Of a DNA stretch of 64,000 nt, positions 46,449 to 56,619 are shown piece by piece. The notes beneath the pieces are model-generated. The model searched no databases, was not told the DNA's origin, and saw nothing but the letters and a program-made list of their open reading frames with translations. This DNA is from Stenotrophomonas nitritireducens (GTDB lineage: Bacteria > Pseudomonadota > Gammaproteobacteria > Xanthomonadales > Xanthomonadaceae), in the NCBI RefSeq assembly GCF_001700965.1, contig NZ_CP016756.1, forward strand, positions 930,001-994,000, read 5' to 3'. Each line of letters begins with the position of its first letter. The stretch's first letter is position 1. The translations under genes and the position numbers were made by a program.

Positions 46449-48407
46449 GTGAATACTTCCACGCCACCTGCGTCGCGCTGGCGCCTGCAACGCCCCGGTA
46501 AACGCGGCAGACGCTGGCTGGCCGCTGCGGCTGCGCTGCTGGTTGCGCTCATCGTGCTGATCCTGCTGTGGGACTGGAACTGGTTCAAGGGGCCGGTTGA
46601 GCGCGCGGTGCAGGCCCGCACCGGCCGCGCCCTGCACATCGGCAACCTCGATGTCGATCTGGGCCGCACCACCACCGTGCGCGGCGACCGCATCACATTT
46701 GCAAATGCCGACTGGGCCAAGCAGCCGCAGATGGCCAGCGCCGATCGCGTCGAAATCGACATACGCCTGTGGCCACTGCTGCGCGGCAGTGTGCAGTTCC
46801 CTGAGATCCGTCTGAGCAAGCCGGATGTGCTGCTGCAGACCGCGCCGCGCAAGGGTGAACCGGGCAACTGGAATTTCCTGGGCGGTGGCGGCGGGCAGAC
46901 ACCGCAGTTGCGGCGGCTGCGGATCGACGACGGCAGGCTGCAGTTCCTGGACGAACTCGGCCGCACCAATATCGATCTGGCAGTGCACAGCGGCCAACCC
47001 AAAAAGGCGGATGCAGCACCGCCTGTGCTGGTCGAAGGCAAAGGCCATTGGCGCGGCGCGGCGTTCACGCTCAAGGGCGGCACCGAATCACCACTGCAGC
47101 TGACCGACAGCGATCACCCCTTCCACGTGCACCTGGATGCACGCGCCGGTGCCACCCATGCCATTGCGCGCGGCAGTTTGATAAACCCGTTCCAGCTGCA
47201 GGTGTTCGACCTGCAATTCCAGCTCAGCGGGCAGGACCTCGACGACCTGTATCCACTGATCGGCATCGCCATTCCTTCCTCACCGCCCTACCGTCTGGAT
47301 GGGCGACTCAAGCGCGACCACGAACGCTGGCGCTATGAAAAGTTCAGCGGGCGCGTCGGTGACAGCGACCTGGCCGGCGATGTCGACATCGATGTGGCGG
47401 GCGAACGCCCGCGCCTGACCGCCAATCTGGTTTCCAAACGTCTCGATTTCGACGACCTGGCCGGCTTCATCGGTGCGCCACCCAAAACCGGCGGCCAGGA
47501 AACCGCCAATGCCGAACAGAAAGCGCAGGCGGCCAAACTCGCCGCCAAGCCAACCGTGCTGCCGGACACTCCGTACAACCTGGGCAAGCTGCGCGCGATG
47601 GACGCCGACGTGCGCTGGAAGGCCCAGCACATCACCGCGCCCAAGTTGCCGCTCGAAGACATGGATGCGCACCTGTTGCTGGACAACGGCCTGCTGCGGC
47701 TGGAACCGCTCAACTTCGGCGTGGCCGGCGGCGATATCCGCAGCACCATCCGCATGGACGCACGCCGCCCGCAGATCACCACCACGCTCAATGCCAACCT
47801 GCGCGGGGTACAACTGGGGCAGTTGTTCCCCGACGGCAAACTGGCCGAGCAGGCCTCCGGCGGCATCAGTGGCAATGTTCACCTGAGCGGCAATGGCAAT
47901 TCCATCGCCGTCATGCTGGGCAGCAGCGATGGCGATGTCGCGCTGGGCATGGGCCGCGGCCATATCGGCAATCTGCTGATGGAACTGGCCGGGCTGGATG
48001 TGGCCGAATCGCTGAAGTTCCTGTTCACCGGCGACAAACAGATTCCGCTGCGCTGCGCCTTTGGTGATTTCGGCGTACGCGATGGGCTGATGCAATCTCG
48101 CGCCCTGGCCTTTGATACCTCCGACACCCTGGTGATCGGCGAAGGCACGGTCAACCTGAAGCAGGAACAGCTCGACCTGCTGCTGCGGCCGCGCCCCAAG
48201 GACAGAAGCATCCTGGCCCTGCGCTCGCCACTGCGGATCGGCGGCACCTTCAAGGACCCATCCTTCCGCCCCGACTTGAAGGCATTGGGCATCCGGGGCG
48301 CCATCGCCCTGACGCTGGCCACGATCACCCCGCCTGCCGCCCTGCTGGCCACCATCGAAACCGGACCAGGCAAGGACGCCGACTGCGGCGGGCACTACGC
48401 CCGTTAA
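46449..48407 (+). CDS. AsmA-family envelope protein
   Basis: 652 residues from the GTG at 46449. A basic N-terminus, one membrane anchor (AAAAALLVALIVLILLWDW, about 25-44), then FKGPVERAVQARTGRALHIGNLDVD and LRLEPLNFGVAGGDIRSTIRMDARRPQ, the AsmA/TamB repeating beta-groove pattern. Such proteins extend into the periplasm and help lipid or outer-membrane homeostasis. A 50-residue Ala/Lys/Gln-rich insert (ETANAEQKAQAAKLAAKPT) interrupts the middle. It converges with the CBS gene, seven bases apart. Confidence 0.85.
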   Translation: MNTSTPPASRWRLQRPGKRGRRWLAAAAALLVALIVLILLWDWNWFKGPVERAVQARTGRALHIGNLDVDLGRTTTVRGDRITFANADWAKQPQMASADRVEIDIRLWPLLRGSVQFPEIRLSKPDVLLQTAPRKGEPGNWNFLGGGGGQTPQLRRLRIDDGRLQFLDELGRTNIDLAVHSGQPKKADAAPPVLVEGKGHWRGAAFTLKGGTESPLQLTDSDHPFHVHLDARAGATHAIARGSLINPFQLQVFDLQFQLSGQDLDDLYPLIGIAIPSSPPYRLDGRLKRDHERWRYEKFSGRVGDSDLAGDVDIDVAGERPRLTANLVSKRLDFDDLAGFIGAPPKTGGQETANAEQKAQAAKLAAKPTVLPDTPYNLGKLRAMDADVRWKAQHITAPKLPLEDMDAHLLLDNGLLRLEPLNFGVAGGDIRSTIRMDARRPQITTTLNANLRGVQLGQLFPDGKLAEQASGGISGNVHLSGNGNSIAVMLGSSDGDVALGMGRGHIGNLLMELAGLDVAESLKFLFTGDKQIPLRCAFGDFGVRDGLMQSRALAFDTSDTLVIGEGTVNLKQEQLDLLLRPRPKDRSILALRSPLRIGGTFKDPSFRPDLKALGIRGAIALTLATITPPAALLATIETGPGKDADCGGHYAR

Positions 48408-48414
48408 TGTCGCC

Positions 48415-48846
48415 TCAGGTGCCGGTGATGTACTGCTGCAACTGGCCTAGTTCCTGCCGCTGCTGTTCGATCACTGACTTGACCAGATCGCCGATCGAGA
48501 TGACGCCGACCACCTGATCGCCCTCCACAACCGGCAAGTGGCGGATCCGGCGGTTGGTGACCAGCTCCAGGCACTGCTCCACCGATACGGTGGGCGCCAC
48601 GGTGACCAGCTCGGCGGTCATGATCTCGCGCACCGGCGTGCTCGCCGAGGAGCGATCCATCAAGACGATCTTGCGCGCGTAGTCACGTTCGGAAAGGATG
48701 CCCACCAGCCGGCGCCCTTCCATGACCAGCACCGCACCAATGCCCTTCTCGGCCATCAGGCGGATCGCCTGCACCACCGCCACATCCGGCGGCACGGCGT
48801 GGATCTCAGGGGACTTGGCCCCAAGCAACTGTCGAACGGTCTGCAT
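48415..48846 (-). CDS. Tandem CBS-domain protein
   Basis: 143 residues. Two CBS domains: AVVQAIRLMAEKGIGAVLVMEGRRLVGILSERDYARKI and SVEQCLELVTNRRIRHLPVVEGDQVVGVISIGDLV. Stand-alone CBS pairs bind adenine nucleotides and regulate other proteins; the partner is unknown. Its start lies 41 bases inside the upstream glycosyltransferase gene, so the two are transcribed together. Confidence 0.9.
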   Translation of the reverse strand: MQTVRQLLGAKSPEIHAVPPDVAVVQAIRLMAEKGIGAVLVMEGRRLVGILSERDYARKIVLMDRSSASTPVREIMTAELVTVAPTVSVEQCLELVTNRRIRHLPVVEGDQVVGVISIGDLVKSVIEQQRQELGQLQQYITGT

Positions 48847-49828
48847 GGCGTTCTCCTGCGCTGGCGGATGGGGCAGATACTGCCACGTTCGCCGGCTGCC
48901 ATGTATCCACCAGGTACAACGGCCGCTGTTTCGCCTCCATGTACAGGCGGCCCAGGTACTCGCCGATCAAGCCCAGCGCGATCAGCTGTACCCCACCCAG
49001 GAACAGGATCACCGCCATCATCGTGGGCCAACCGGCCACCCGGTCGCCATACAGCGCCGCCTTGCCGATCACCCAAGCGGCGAAGCCGAACGCACCGGCT
49101 GCGGTGAGCAGGCCCAGATACGTGGCCACCCGCAACGGCGCGGTGGAGAAGCTGGTGATGCCTTCCAGCGCGAAATTCCAGAGTTTCCAGAAGCCGAACT
49201 TGCTGTTGCCGGCCAGCCGCGGCTCACGCCGGTACGGCAGCGCGATGCGCTCGTAACCCACCCAACCGAACAGGCCTTTCATGAAGCGCTGGCGTTCGCG
49301 CAACTGGCGCAGGCCGGCCAGCGCACGCGACGAAAGCAGGCGGAAGTCACCGGTATCGGCCGGGATCGGCGTCTTCGACAAGCGCCCCATCACCCGGTAG
49401 AAACCCGCTGCGGTGAAGCGTTTCAACCAGCCATCACCACCGCGCTCCATGCGCGTGCCGTAGACATCGTCATAGCCTTGCTGCCACAGCGCGACGAACT
49501 GCGGAATGATTTCCGGCGGGTCCTGGCCATCGGCATCGAGCAGGACCACCGCCCCTTCCTCGATGAAATCCAGCCCCGCCGTCAATGCGATTTCCTTGCC
49601 GAAGTTGCGCGACAGCCGCAGCACCGAAACCCGCGGCTCCTGTACCGACAACTGCTGCATCACCGACCAGGTCGCATCGGTGCTGCCGTCATCCACATAC
49701 AGAATGCGGCCGTCAATGTCGCCAGCCAGCGCCTGCAGCTGGGCGCAAAGCCGCGGATGCAACTGCGGCAATGCCTCCTGCTCGTTGAAGGCAGTAATCA
49801 GCAGCGTCAGGCGTTCGGGCGTGTTCAT
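48806..49828 (-). CDS. GT2 polyprenyl-phosphate glycosyltransferase (GtrB/DPM-like)
   Basis: 340 residues. An N-terminal GT-A domain begins LTLLITAFNEQEALPQL and has VDDGSTDAT, SRNFGKEIALTAGLD, the DXD-like LLDADGQDPPE and GDFRLLSSRAL, RQRFMKGLFGWVGY. Two C-terminal helices (about 235-260 and 270-295) anchor it. It should load a sugar on undecaprenyl phosphate at the inner membrane. The acceptor pathway (flippase, GtrC-type transferase) is not in the window. The last 25 residues (after TWQPANVAV) look unconserved and overlap the CBS gene. Confidence 0.9.
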   Translation of the reverse strand: MNTPERLTLLITAFNEQEALPQLHPRLCAQLQALAGDIDGRILYVDDGSTDATWSVMQQLSVQEPRVSVLRLSRNFGKEIALTAGLDFIEEGAVVLLDADGQDPPEIIPQFVALWQQGYDDVYGTRMERGGDGWLKRFTAAGFYRVMGRLSKTPIPADTGDFRLLSSRALAGLRQLRERQRFMKGLFGWVGYERIALPYRREPRLAGNSKFGFWKLWNFALEGITSFSTAPLRVATYLGLLTAAGAFGFAAWVIGKAALYGDRVAGWPTMMAVILFLGGVQLIALGLIGEYLGRLYMEAKQRPLYLVDTWQPANVAVSAPSASAGERHADRSTVAWGQVP

Positions 49829-49855
49829 TGACGAAGTTTAACAACAGCCGTGAAA

Positions 49856-50605
49856 TCAATTGGCTTCATCAACATAGCCCGCACCGCCCAACTGACGTGC
49901 CTGGCGCTGTATCCACGCCGCACGCCGCTGCACGTACGGCCCCGGCTTGGCCGCGTTGTAGCGGCGCGGTGATGGCAGCACGGCCGCCAAGCGGGCACTT
50001 TCGGCAGGGCTCAGGCGCGCGGCATCCTTGCCCCAGTACGCGCGCGACGCGGCCTGCACCCCGTAGATGCCGTCACCGAACTCGGCGACATTGGCGTACA
50101 CCTCGATGATCCGCTGCTTCGGCCACAGCGCCTCGATCAGCACCGTGTACCAGACCTCCAGGCCTTTACGCAGCCAGCTGCGGCCCTGCCACAGGAACAG
50201 GTTCTTGGCGGTCTGCTGGCTGATGGTACTGGCGCCGCGCAGGCGCCCGCCGCGCTCGTTGTGCTTGCGCGCCTTTTCAATGGCCTGCAGATCGAAACCA
50301 TTGTGATCAGGAAAGCGCTGGTCCTCCGCCGCCACCAGCGATATTGGCACGCTGCGCGCCATGTCCGACAGATCCACCCATTGGTAACGGATGCGGAACT
50401 TCCAATCGCCCTGTACCACGGCTTCCAGCTGGCGGAACAGCATCACCGTGGAAAATGGCGGGTCGACAACCCTCAAAACCAGCACCTGCACCACACTGAA
50501 CACGGCAAACACCACCGGCGTCCACAGCAAGCGCCGCAGCCAGCGTCGCCGACGCCCGTTTCCTGTGCCCTGCTCCACCTTGAGCTCGGCCTGCTCCGCC
50601 CCCAT
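49856..50605 (-). CDS. mtgA: Monofunctional biosynthetic peptidoglycan transglycosylase
   Basis: 249 residues from the ATG at 50605 (AAGGTGG upstream). One membrane anchor (about 28-46) precedes the GT51 domain: [16 protein letters not shown] with catalytic Glu94, [28 protein letters not shown] and [17 protein letters not shown]. No transpeptidase domain. It polymerises lipid II. It lies 27 bases upstream of the glycosyltransferase gene on the same strand and is divergent from hslO with a 74-base spacer. Confidence 0.95.
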   Translation of the reverse strand: MGAEQAELKVEQGTGNGRRRRWLRRLLWTPVVFAVFSVVQVLVLRVVDPPFSTVMLFRQLEAVVQGDWKFRIRYQWVDLSDMARSVPISLVAAEDQRFPDHNGFDLQAIEKARKHNERGGRLRGASTISQQTAKNLFLWQGRSWLRKGLEVWYTVLIEALWPKQRIIEVYANVAEFGDGIYGVQAASRAYWGKDAARLSPAESARLAAVLPSPRRYNAAKPGPYVQRRAAWIQRQARQLGGAGYVDEAN

Positions 50606-50679
50606 TGATATCCACCTTGCAAGACTCTTTGTCCGGCGCATTATCCGGCACCGGCCCCACCTCGCGTAGATGCAGCCCC

Positions 50680-51573
50680 ATGACCGACACCTCCGATCTG
50701 CTTGTCCGCTTCCTCCTGCCCGCCGCTGGCGTGCGCGGCGTCCATGTCCGGCTGGGCCAGGCCTGGCGCGACATCCTCTCGCATGGCGACTACCCGGCCA
50801 CCGCCGCGCGCCTGCTCGGCGAGGCCAGCGTGGCCTCGGCGCTGTTCACCGGACACACCAAGGTGGACGGCCGGCTGTCCATTCAGCTTCGCAGCAGCAG
50901 CGCCCTGCGCGCACTGTTCAGTGAATGCACATCGGCCGGCACGCTGCGCGGCATTGCCCAGTTGGCCGATGGCGAAGACGCCCCGGCAACGCTGGCCGGC
51001 CTGGGCGAGGACGCTCTGCTCGCCATCACCATCGAAAACCCCGGCCTGGACCCGCGCGAACCGCAGCGCTACCAGAGCCTGGTGGCGCTGACCGGCGACA
51101 GCCTGGACGACGCATTCGAGGACTATTTCCGTCATTCCGAGCAGCTGCCGACCCGCCTGCTGCTGGCCAGCGATGGCCAGCACGCCGCCGGCCTGCTGCT
51201 GCAGAAGCTGCCCGGCGACGAAGGCGATGAGGACGGCTGGATCCGCGCCGGCGCGCTGTTCGACACCCTCGGCCGCGACGAACTGCTGGCACTGCCCGGC
51301 GCCGAACTGCTGCACCGCCTGTTCCATGAGGAGAACCCGCAGCTGGTCGGCGACAAGCCGCTGCGCTTCGGCTGCTCCTGCTCACGCGAGCGGGTCAGTG
51401 CCATGCTGCAGTCGCTTGGCGAGGAGGAAGCCCGGGCCGCCGCCGAGCCCACCGGGCAGGTGGAAGTGCGGTGCGAGTTCTGCGGGCAGGAATATCACTT
51501 CCCATTAGCAGAATTCGGCGTATTGTTCAGTTCCACACCGGCCAATCAGCCCGCTCCCGAGCGGCTGCAATAA
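50680..51573 (+). CDS. hslO: Redox-regulated chaperone Hsp33
   Basis: 297 residues from the ATG at 50680. The N-terminal part includes [27 protein letters not shown] sequence and the C-terminus carries the zinc switch CSC ([10 protein letters not shown]) and CEFC ([10 protein letters not shown]). Under oxidative unfolding the four Cys release zinc and activate the holdase. Divergent from mtgA. The C-terminal tail after the switch is a short low-complexity stretch. Confidence 0.96.
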   Translation: MTDTSDLLVRFLLPAAGVRGVHVRLGQAWRDILSHGDYPATAARLLGEASVASALFTGHTKVDGRLSIQLRSSSALRALFSECTSAGTLRGIAQLADGEDAPATLAGLGEDALLAITIENPGLDPREPQRYQSLVALTGDSLDDAFEDYFRHSEQLPTRLLLASDGQHAAGLLLQKLPGDEGDEDGWIRAGALFDTLGRDELLALPGAELLHRLFHEENPQLVGDKPLRFGCSCSRERVSAMLQSLGEEEARAAAEPTGQVEVRCEFCGQEYHFPLAEFGVLFSSTPANQPAPERLQ

Positions 51574-51609
51574 CGGTCCAACGAGTTGCGTTCTGGGGAG
51601 GGCGAAGAC

Positions 51610-51638
51610 TTGTTAAGAAACCATAAACCGCATAGGAT
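51610..51638 (+). promoter_or_regulatory. Promoter of the outer-membrane-like gene
   Basis: TTGTTA, 17 bases, TAGGAT. Downstream in the leader an imperfect hairpin GCGCCGGGAA-C-TTCCTGGCGC (51650-51670) lies 21 bases before the ATG and may affect translation or RNA stability. Confidence 0.5.
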
Positions 51639-51691
51639 CGAGAACTCACGCGCCGGGAACTTCCTGGCGCCAACGGGGTCTCACTGAGTCC

Positions 51692-52549
51692 ATGAACGCC
51701 TTATTGCGCCTACCGCTTGCCTTGATGATCGCCCTTGGGGTGGTTGCGGGCGCGCATGCGCAGAGCAAACCGCGCGCCATGGACAGCACCGTGTTGCCGG
51801 TATGGAACCGCGGTAGCGGCAAGGTTGAGGCTCTGCTTTATCTGGAACCCACCGGCACCCAGAATGTGGGTGCGCGCTGGAATTTCGGCCAGAGCTCGCT
51901 GGACGCCGCCTTCGGCCTGTCCTCGGGCGATTCGCTTGGCCTGCTCTGCAACAGCAGCCGCGGCAGCAGCATTGGCGGCCTCGCCAGCCATTGCATGCTG
52001 GCCAGCCTGGGCGATGACGACGACAACAACGGTCGTCATATCTCGGCGACCACGGCCTTCAACCGTCCGGGCGGGCGCGTCGGCGTAACCGCCGGCACCG
52101 GCCGCGACACGCTGCCTGCGTGGCTGTCCGGTGGAAACAAAAGCGGCGCGGCACGGGTCGAGCAGAACGATCTGACCGTATTCGGGCAGAAAAACATCGG
52201 CCGCGAAGGCTTCGTCTCCATTGGCGGCACCTATGCCAAGGCCCGGCTTGTTCCCTTGACCGACGCGGCTCCGTCCGTGGTCGACCAGTGGGACAGCAAG
52301 AGCCTGACCGTGGGTGGTGGCTACGGCGCCTTCAGCGCCAATGTCATCGGCCGCGTTGTCGACGCCCCCGGGCAAAGTGGCAAGTGGGAAGGCCTGGGTT
52401 TGGGCATCACCTGGCGCACGCCATGGAGCGGCCAGCTCACGGTCGGCGCGGAAAACGTGATCACCCGCGGCAAAAACCCGTTCTCACCCCGTAACGAAAG
52501 CAACGACGACGGCGCAATCCCGTACGTCCGTTACGAACAGGACCTGTAA
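51692..52549 (+). CDS. Outer-membrane-like beta protein of unknown function
   Basis: 285 residues with signal peptide LALMIALGVVAGAHAQ. The mature part is rich in Gly, Asn, Ser and alternating beta patterns, has an Asp-rich loop (GDDDDNNGR) and two Cys (LLCNSS, HCMLA), and ends VRYEQDL. The end of the next gene's product, a TonB receptor, is LRYEQNF, so both carry a C-terminal aromatic/hydrophobic beta signal of the same shape, suggesting insertion by BAM. I know no named family. A T-tailed terminator follows. Confidence 0.7.
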   Translation: MNALLRLPLALMIALGVVAGAHAQSKPRAMDSTVLPVWNRGSGKVEALLYLEPTGTQNVGARWNFGQSSLDAAFGLSSGDSLGLLCNSSRGSSIGGLASHCMLASLGDDDDNNGRHISATTAFNRPGGRVGVTAGTGRDTLPAWLSGGNKSGAARVEQNDLTVFGQKNIGREGFVSIGGTYAKARLVPLTDAAPSVVDQWDSKSLTVGGGYGAFSANVIGRVVDAPGQSGKWEGLGLGITWRTPWSGQLTVGAENVITRGKNPFSPRNESNDDGAIPYVRYEQDL

Positions 52550-52575
52550 TCCGGGTTACCAAATCACTTTGAGAC

Positions 52576-52597
52576 AACGCCCCGTTCGGGGCGTTTT
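52576..52597 (+). terminator. Rho-independent terminator
   Basis: AACGCCCC-GTTC-GGGGCGTT followed by TT, 27 bases after the stop of the outer-membrane-like gene. The following 189 bases up to the TonB receptor are unusually AT-rich (T tract, TTTAATTTATTTG) and hold its promoter. Confidence 0.8.
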
Positions 52598-52786
52598 GCA
52601 TTTCTGCCCGTCAAATCAAGGCCTTGCCGAATTTCATTCTTTTTTTCTCAATCATTAACCAATCTTTAATTTATTTGCAGTCGCAAGTACTATCGGTACA
52701 AGCCATGAGTTTTGAGTTCGCCTTTCGAACCCACTCGCGGCCACACCAAGCAACACCCAAGTCAACTTGGCAGAGAGAGAGACCCA

Positions 52787-55438
52787 ATGAATTGCAAGAC
52801 CAACAAACTGCGCGATGCAGTTGTCATCGCGCTGGCCGCAAGTGCCGGCACCGCCGGTACCGCCTACGCCCAGAATGCCGATAAGAGCGGCGCCACCAAT
52901 CTGGACCGCATCGAAGTCACCGGCTCGCGCATCAAGCGTACCGATGTCGAAGGCCCGAACCCGGTGACCGTTGTTACCCGTCAGGACATCCAGGCCGCCG
53001 GTGAAATCTCGGTCGCGGACTTCCTTCGCAACAACGTCTACAACTCGTTCGGTTCGGCACGCGAGTCCTCGGGCTCGGCAACCGGCTCGCAGGCAACCAT
53101 CAGCATGCGCGGCCTGGGCTCTGCCTACACTTTGGTGCTGCTGGACGGCCGCCGCATCACCCCGTCGGGCGCGCTCGCTGGCGGCGCTGCCAATATCAAC
53201 ATGATTCCGACCTCGGCGATCGAGCGCATCGAAATCCTGCGTGAAGGCGCTGGCGCAGTCTATGGTTCCGATGCCATCGGCGGCGTGGTCAACATCATCA
53301 CCCGCAAGGACTATGAAGGCGCCAGCCTGCAGTTGGGTTATGAAAGCCCCAAGGTCGGCCCGAGCGGCAGCACCGGTAGCGCATCGGCCGGCATCAGCTC
53401 CGACCGCGGCAACATCACCTTCGTCCTGGATCACCAGGACCGCGAGATGATGTACAACCGCGAGATCAAGAACATCGTCACTGGCGCTGGCATCGCGTGG
53501 CCCACCAGCGTGTACAACTCGTCGGCGACGTTCTCCAATGCCAACGGCACGCGTAGCGTCGCCAACTGCGATACTTTCGAGAACAGCATCCGCGTCAACG
53601 CCACCACCTGCGGCTTCGACCATGGCGCCACTTCCGCCAATGAGGCTTCGCTGCGTCGTAACGCTTTGCTGGTCAACGGAAATTACAACATCACCGACAA
53701 CACCACCATGTTCTTCCGCGGCTTGACCTCGGAGACCAAGAGCCTGGGTGTGTACGCATCGGCCCCGGTGGATAATAACGGCAATGGCCCGGGCAAGCTG
53801 CCGACCATCGCCGCGAACAACCCGTTCAACCCGTTCGGTCAAGCTGGCACCCTCTACTACCGCTTCACTCCGCTGGGTACCCGCGACTCGCACCGCAAGG
53901 ACACCCTACGTGATTACACCCTGGGCCTGCGCGGCACCACCGAGCTGTTCGGCACAGCAGACTGGGAGGTCGCGGTCAACTACGGAAATTCGTCCCAGTC
54001 CAGCGTCGGCCTGAACTACGGTATCGGCAGCACCTTGCAGGCACTGATTGACTCCGGCAACTTCAACCCGTTCGACCCAACCCATCCGAGCGTGGCGGCT
54101 TCTGCCGGCAAGATCGGCCACACCGTCTACGTTGAGTCGGTCAACAAGACCAAGGGCGTCGACGGCAACATCTCGCTCGACCTGTTCAACATCGGCGACC
54201 GCACCGCGGGCTTCGTGACCGGCTTTGAGTACCGCAAGGACGCTCTGAGCCAGCTGTACGATGCGCAGAGTGCTGCTGGCAACGTGTTCGGCTCGGCCGG
54301 TGCAGGTACCAACGGAGACCGCAGCTACGGCGCCGTCTACTTCGAAACCCTGCTGCCTGTGCTCGACAGCCTGAATGTCACCCTCGCAGGCCGTTACGAC
54401 GACTACAGCGATGTGGGTAGCAAGTTCTCTCCGCGCGTCTCGCTGGAATTCCGTCCGCTCGAATCGCTGCTGGTACGTGGCTCATGGGGCAAGGGTTTCC
54501 GTGCGCCGACGCTGTCGGCTATCAACAACGCACCGTCGTCCACCAATCTGGCATCCGAGCCGGACTCCACCATTCCGCACGCCGGTGGTGACGAACTCGC
54601 ATGCCAAGCGCTCGCCGCCTATCGTGCAGCATCGGGCAACACGGCCTATCAGCCGTATCCGAACAACCCATGCAACAGCAGCCTCCAGTACACCTGGCTG
54701 CAGCTGTCCAACAAGCAGCTGAAGCCAGAAGAGTCCACCAACTGGGGTCTGGGCGTGGTGTGGAGTCCAAATGACGCTCTGTCGCTCGCTTTGGACTACT
54801 ACGACATCGAGATCACCAACATCATCGCGACCATCCCGCGCGCCTTGGCGTTCCGCTACGGCGATCAGGGTGTGCCGCTCTATGGTGTTGATCGTGGTCC
54901 GGACATCGTTGCTCCAGGTGGTACGGTGCTGCCGGGCCCGGCCCAGCTGATCCGTCTGCCGATCGACAACGGTGCCATGCAGACCTCACGCGGTTTGGAT
55001 TTCGAAGCCAGCTACCGCTATGACACCGCCAGCATCGGCTCGTTCAACAGCAAACTGGCCTGGTCGCACACCCTGGAGTTCAATTTCACTCCGGTTGGTG
55101 CAGGCACGCAGGAGCGCGCAGGCACGTTCCGCTATCCAAAGGACCGCGCACAGCTCGGTCTGGGCTGGAACAGCGGCGACTGGTCGGCCAACGTGATCGG
55201 CAACTACATCGGCAAGCACAGTAGCGGCACCAAGGCGACGTCCTTCGACGCGCAGACCACGGTCGATGTACAAGCCAGCGTCGCCACGCCGTGGAACGCC
55301 CGTATTACCCTGGGTGTTCGCAACGTTGCCAACAAAATGCCACAGTTCTCGACGGCTATCGGCTTCCCGAACTACATCAACACGATCTACAACATCTGGG
55401 GCCGCACCCCGTACCTGCGTTACGAGCAGAATTTCTGA
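52787..55438 (+). CDS. TonB-dependent outer membrane receptor
   Basis: 883 residues from the ATG at 52787; the leader is AGAGAGAGAC-rich. Signal peptide ends GTAYAQ. A TonB-box-like DRIEVTGSRIKR is followed by the plug (VTVVTRQDIQAAG, SMRGLGSAYTLVLLDGRR, ILREGAGAVYGSDAIGGVVNIIT) and a 22-strand-type barrel ending YLRYEQNF. Probably takes up a larger substrate with TonB energy; substrate unknown. No siderophore or sugar genes adjoin. A clean terminator follows, so the methyltransferase set has its own transcript. The tail resembles that of the preceding protein. Confidence 0.93.
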   Translation: MNCKTNKLRDAVVIALAASAGTAGTAYAQNADKSGATNLDRIEVTGSRIKRTDVEGPNPVTVVTRQDIQAAGEISVADFLRNNVYNSFGSARESSGSATGSQATISMRGLGSAYTLVLLDGRRITPSGALAGGAANINMIPTSAIERIEILREGAGAVYGSDAIGGVVNIITRKDYEGASLQLGYESPKVGPSGSTGSASAGISSDRGNITFVLDHQDREMMYNREIKNIVTGAGIAWPTSVYNSSATFSNANGTRSVANCDTFENSIRVNATTCGFDHGATSANEASLRRNALLVNGNYNITDNTTMFFRGLTSETKSLGVYASAPVDNNGNGPGKLPTIAANNPFNPFGQAGTLYYRFTPLGTRDSHRKDTLRDYTLGLRGTTELFGTADWEVAVNYGNSSQSSVGLNYGIGSTLQALIDSGNFNPFDPTHPSVAASAGKIGHTVYVESVNKTKGVDGNISLDLFNIGDRTAGFVTGFEYRKDALSQLYDAQSAAGNVFGSAGAGTNGDRSYGAVYFETLLPVLDSLNVTLAGRYDDYSDVGSKFSPRVSLEFRPLESLLVRGSWGKGFRAPTLSAINNAPSSTNLASEPDSTIPHAGGDELACQALAAYRAASGNTAYQPYPNNPCNSSLQYTWLQLSNKQLKPEESTNWGLGVVWSPNDALSLALDYYDIEITNIIATIPRALAFRYGDQGVPLYGVDRGPDIVAPGGTVLPGPAQLIRLPIDNGAMQTSRGLDFEASYRYDTASIGSFNSKLAWSHTLEFNFTPVGAGTQERAGTFRYPKDRAQLGLGWNSGDWSANVIGNYIGKHSSGTKATSFDAQTTVDVQASVATPWNARITLGVRNVANKMPQFSTAIGFPNYINTIYNIWGRTPYLRYEQNF

Positions 55439-55464
55439 TCATCTGAACAGAAACCTGTGAAATT

Positions 55465-55496
55465 GAACGACCCGCTTCGGCGGGTCGTTCTTTTTC
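55465..55496 (+). terminator. Rho-independent terminator of the TonB receptor gene
   Basis: GAACGACCCGC-TTCG-GCGGGTCGTTC followed by TTTTTC, 26 bases after the stop. This separates the receptor transcript from the methyltransferase gene, whose 130-base leader (55497-55626) shows no obvious promoter or gene. Confidence 0.92.
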
Positions 55497-55626
55497 AAGA
55501 GACCATACTGGCCGGATATGGCAGATATCTCGCAACAGCAGAAAATTCGCAGCCGGCGACGCCTAGTGCTTGAACTGGTAAACGCTCTCGCGCAAGCTGT
55601 CGGCCGAACCGGAAAACTCTTTGCAG

Positions 55627-56619
55627 ATGCCCTACGCAACCGATCCTGATGAGCAGGCCGCGCCATGGACGCGTCTCTGGCGAACCGGAGTACTGCATTC
55701 CTGTGCATCCGGCATCAATGGCAACTACGACGGTGCTTTTGCACGATTCTGGCAACAACAATTCGGCACATTGCGCGAGCAGGCCGTTGTCGTCGACATT
55801 GGTACCGGCAACGGGGCGATTCCATTGTTGGCGCAATCCTTTGCCGGCAGCCGGACACTGCAATGGCAGATTCACGGCATCGACATCGCCGATATAGATC
55901 CGCCCGGCTCTGCCGGAGCACAAACACCTTCGTACGGGAACATTCACTTCCACCCCAAAACTTCGATGACCAAACTCCCTTTCGCGGCCGGCTCAGTGAA
56001 CTTGATCTGCTCGCAGTTTGCCTTCGAGTACGCACCGCGCGAACAGGCAACAAGGGAAATATTGCGAGTACTCGGTGCGCAAGGCCGTGCTGCACTGGTC
56101 CTACACAGCCACGAATCCGTGATTCACTCGGTCAGCTGCAGCCAAGCAGATGCCTGCAACTGGTTGCTACGGGAAAGCGGCATTTTCGACGCAACCAGAG
56201 CGCTGCTCCGCCGGATGGCAGCGGCAAACGACAGCGAAGCGCGCGAGCGACTCTCCGCCGATCCGCATGCCGAGGTCGCACGTACCGGTTTCAATAATGT
56301 GGCATCCCGCTTGATGGATCGGGTGGAGCAATCGCCTGATGCCAAGATCCTGCAGACACTGGCACAACACCTGGGACAGATGCTTAGACATACTTGGAGC
56401 AGCGCCGAGGATGCCGATGCTGCGGTGATGTCATTACGATCTTGGACGGAGGATGAGCATACCCGGTTGAAGCTGATGCTGGCTGCGTCACTTGATCGCG
56501 CCGCCTTGCAGGAAACGGCCGGGCTGCTGGGCGCCAGCGGCCTTCCGGTTCAGACTGGCAAGCTGTTGTATCAGAACTCCACGGTGATGGGCTGGACGTT
56601 GGTGGTTGGTTATGAATAA
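55627..56619 (+). CDS. Class I SAM-dependent methyltransferase
   Basis: 330 residues from the ATG at 55627 (a TTG two codons earlier is in frame). Motif I VVVDIGTGNGAIPLLA at about 54-69, GIDIADI as the acidic turn of motif II, and LPFAAGSVNLICSQFAFEYAP as motif IV-like. The C-terminal half (about 180-330) is helical and unrecognised and may bind a particular acceptor. It overlaps the OGT gene by eight bases (ATGAATAA), so the two are coupled. Codon use is visibly less GC-rich than in the flanking genes, as in the two genes that follow. Confidence 0.85.
   Translation: MPYATDPDEQAAPWTRLWRTGVLHSCASGINGNYDGAFARFWQQQFGTLREQAVVVDIGTGNGAIPLLAQSFAGSRTLQWQIHGIDIADIDPPGSAGAQTPSYGNIHFHPKTSMTKLPFAAGSVNLICSQFAFEYAPREQATREILRVLGAQGRAALVLHSHESVIHSVSCSQADACNWLLRESGIFDATRALLRRMAAANDSEARERLSADPHAEVARTGFNNVASRLMDRVEQSPDAKILQTLAQHLGQMLRHTWSSAEDADAAVMSLRSWTEDEHTRLKLMLAASLDRAALQETAGLLGASGLPVQTGKLLYQNSTVMGWTLVVGYE

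Noticed and set aside
51692..52549. Considered a truncated piece of a TonB receptor because of the shared tail
   Set aside because: It has its own signal peptide, promoter and terminator and no plug domain; only the last seven residues resemble the receptor.
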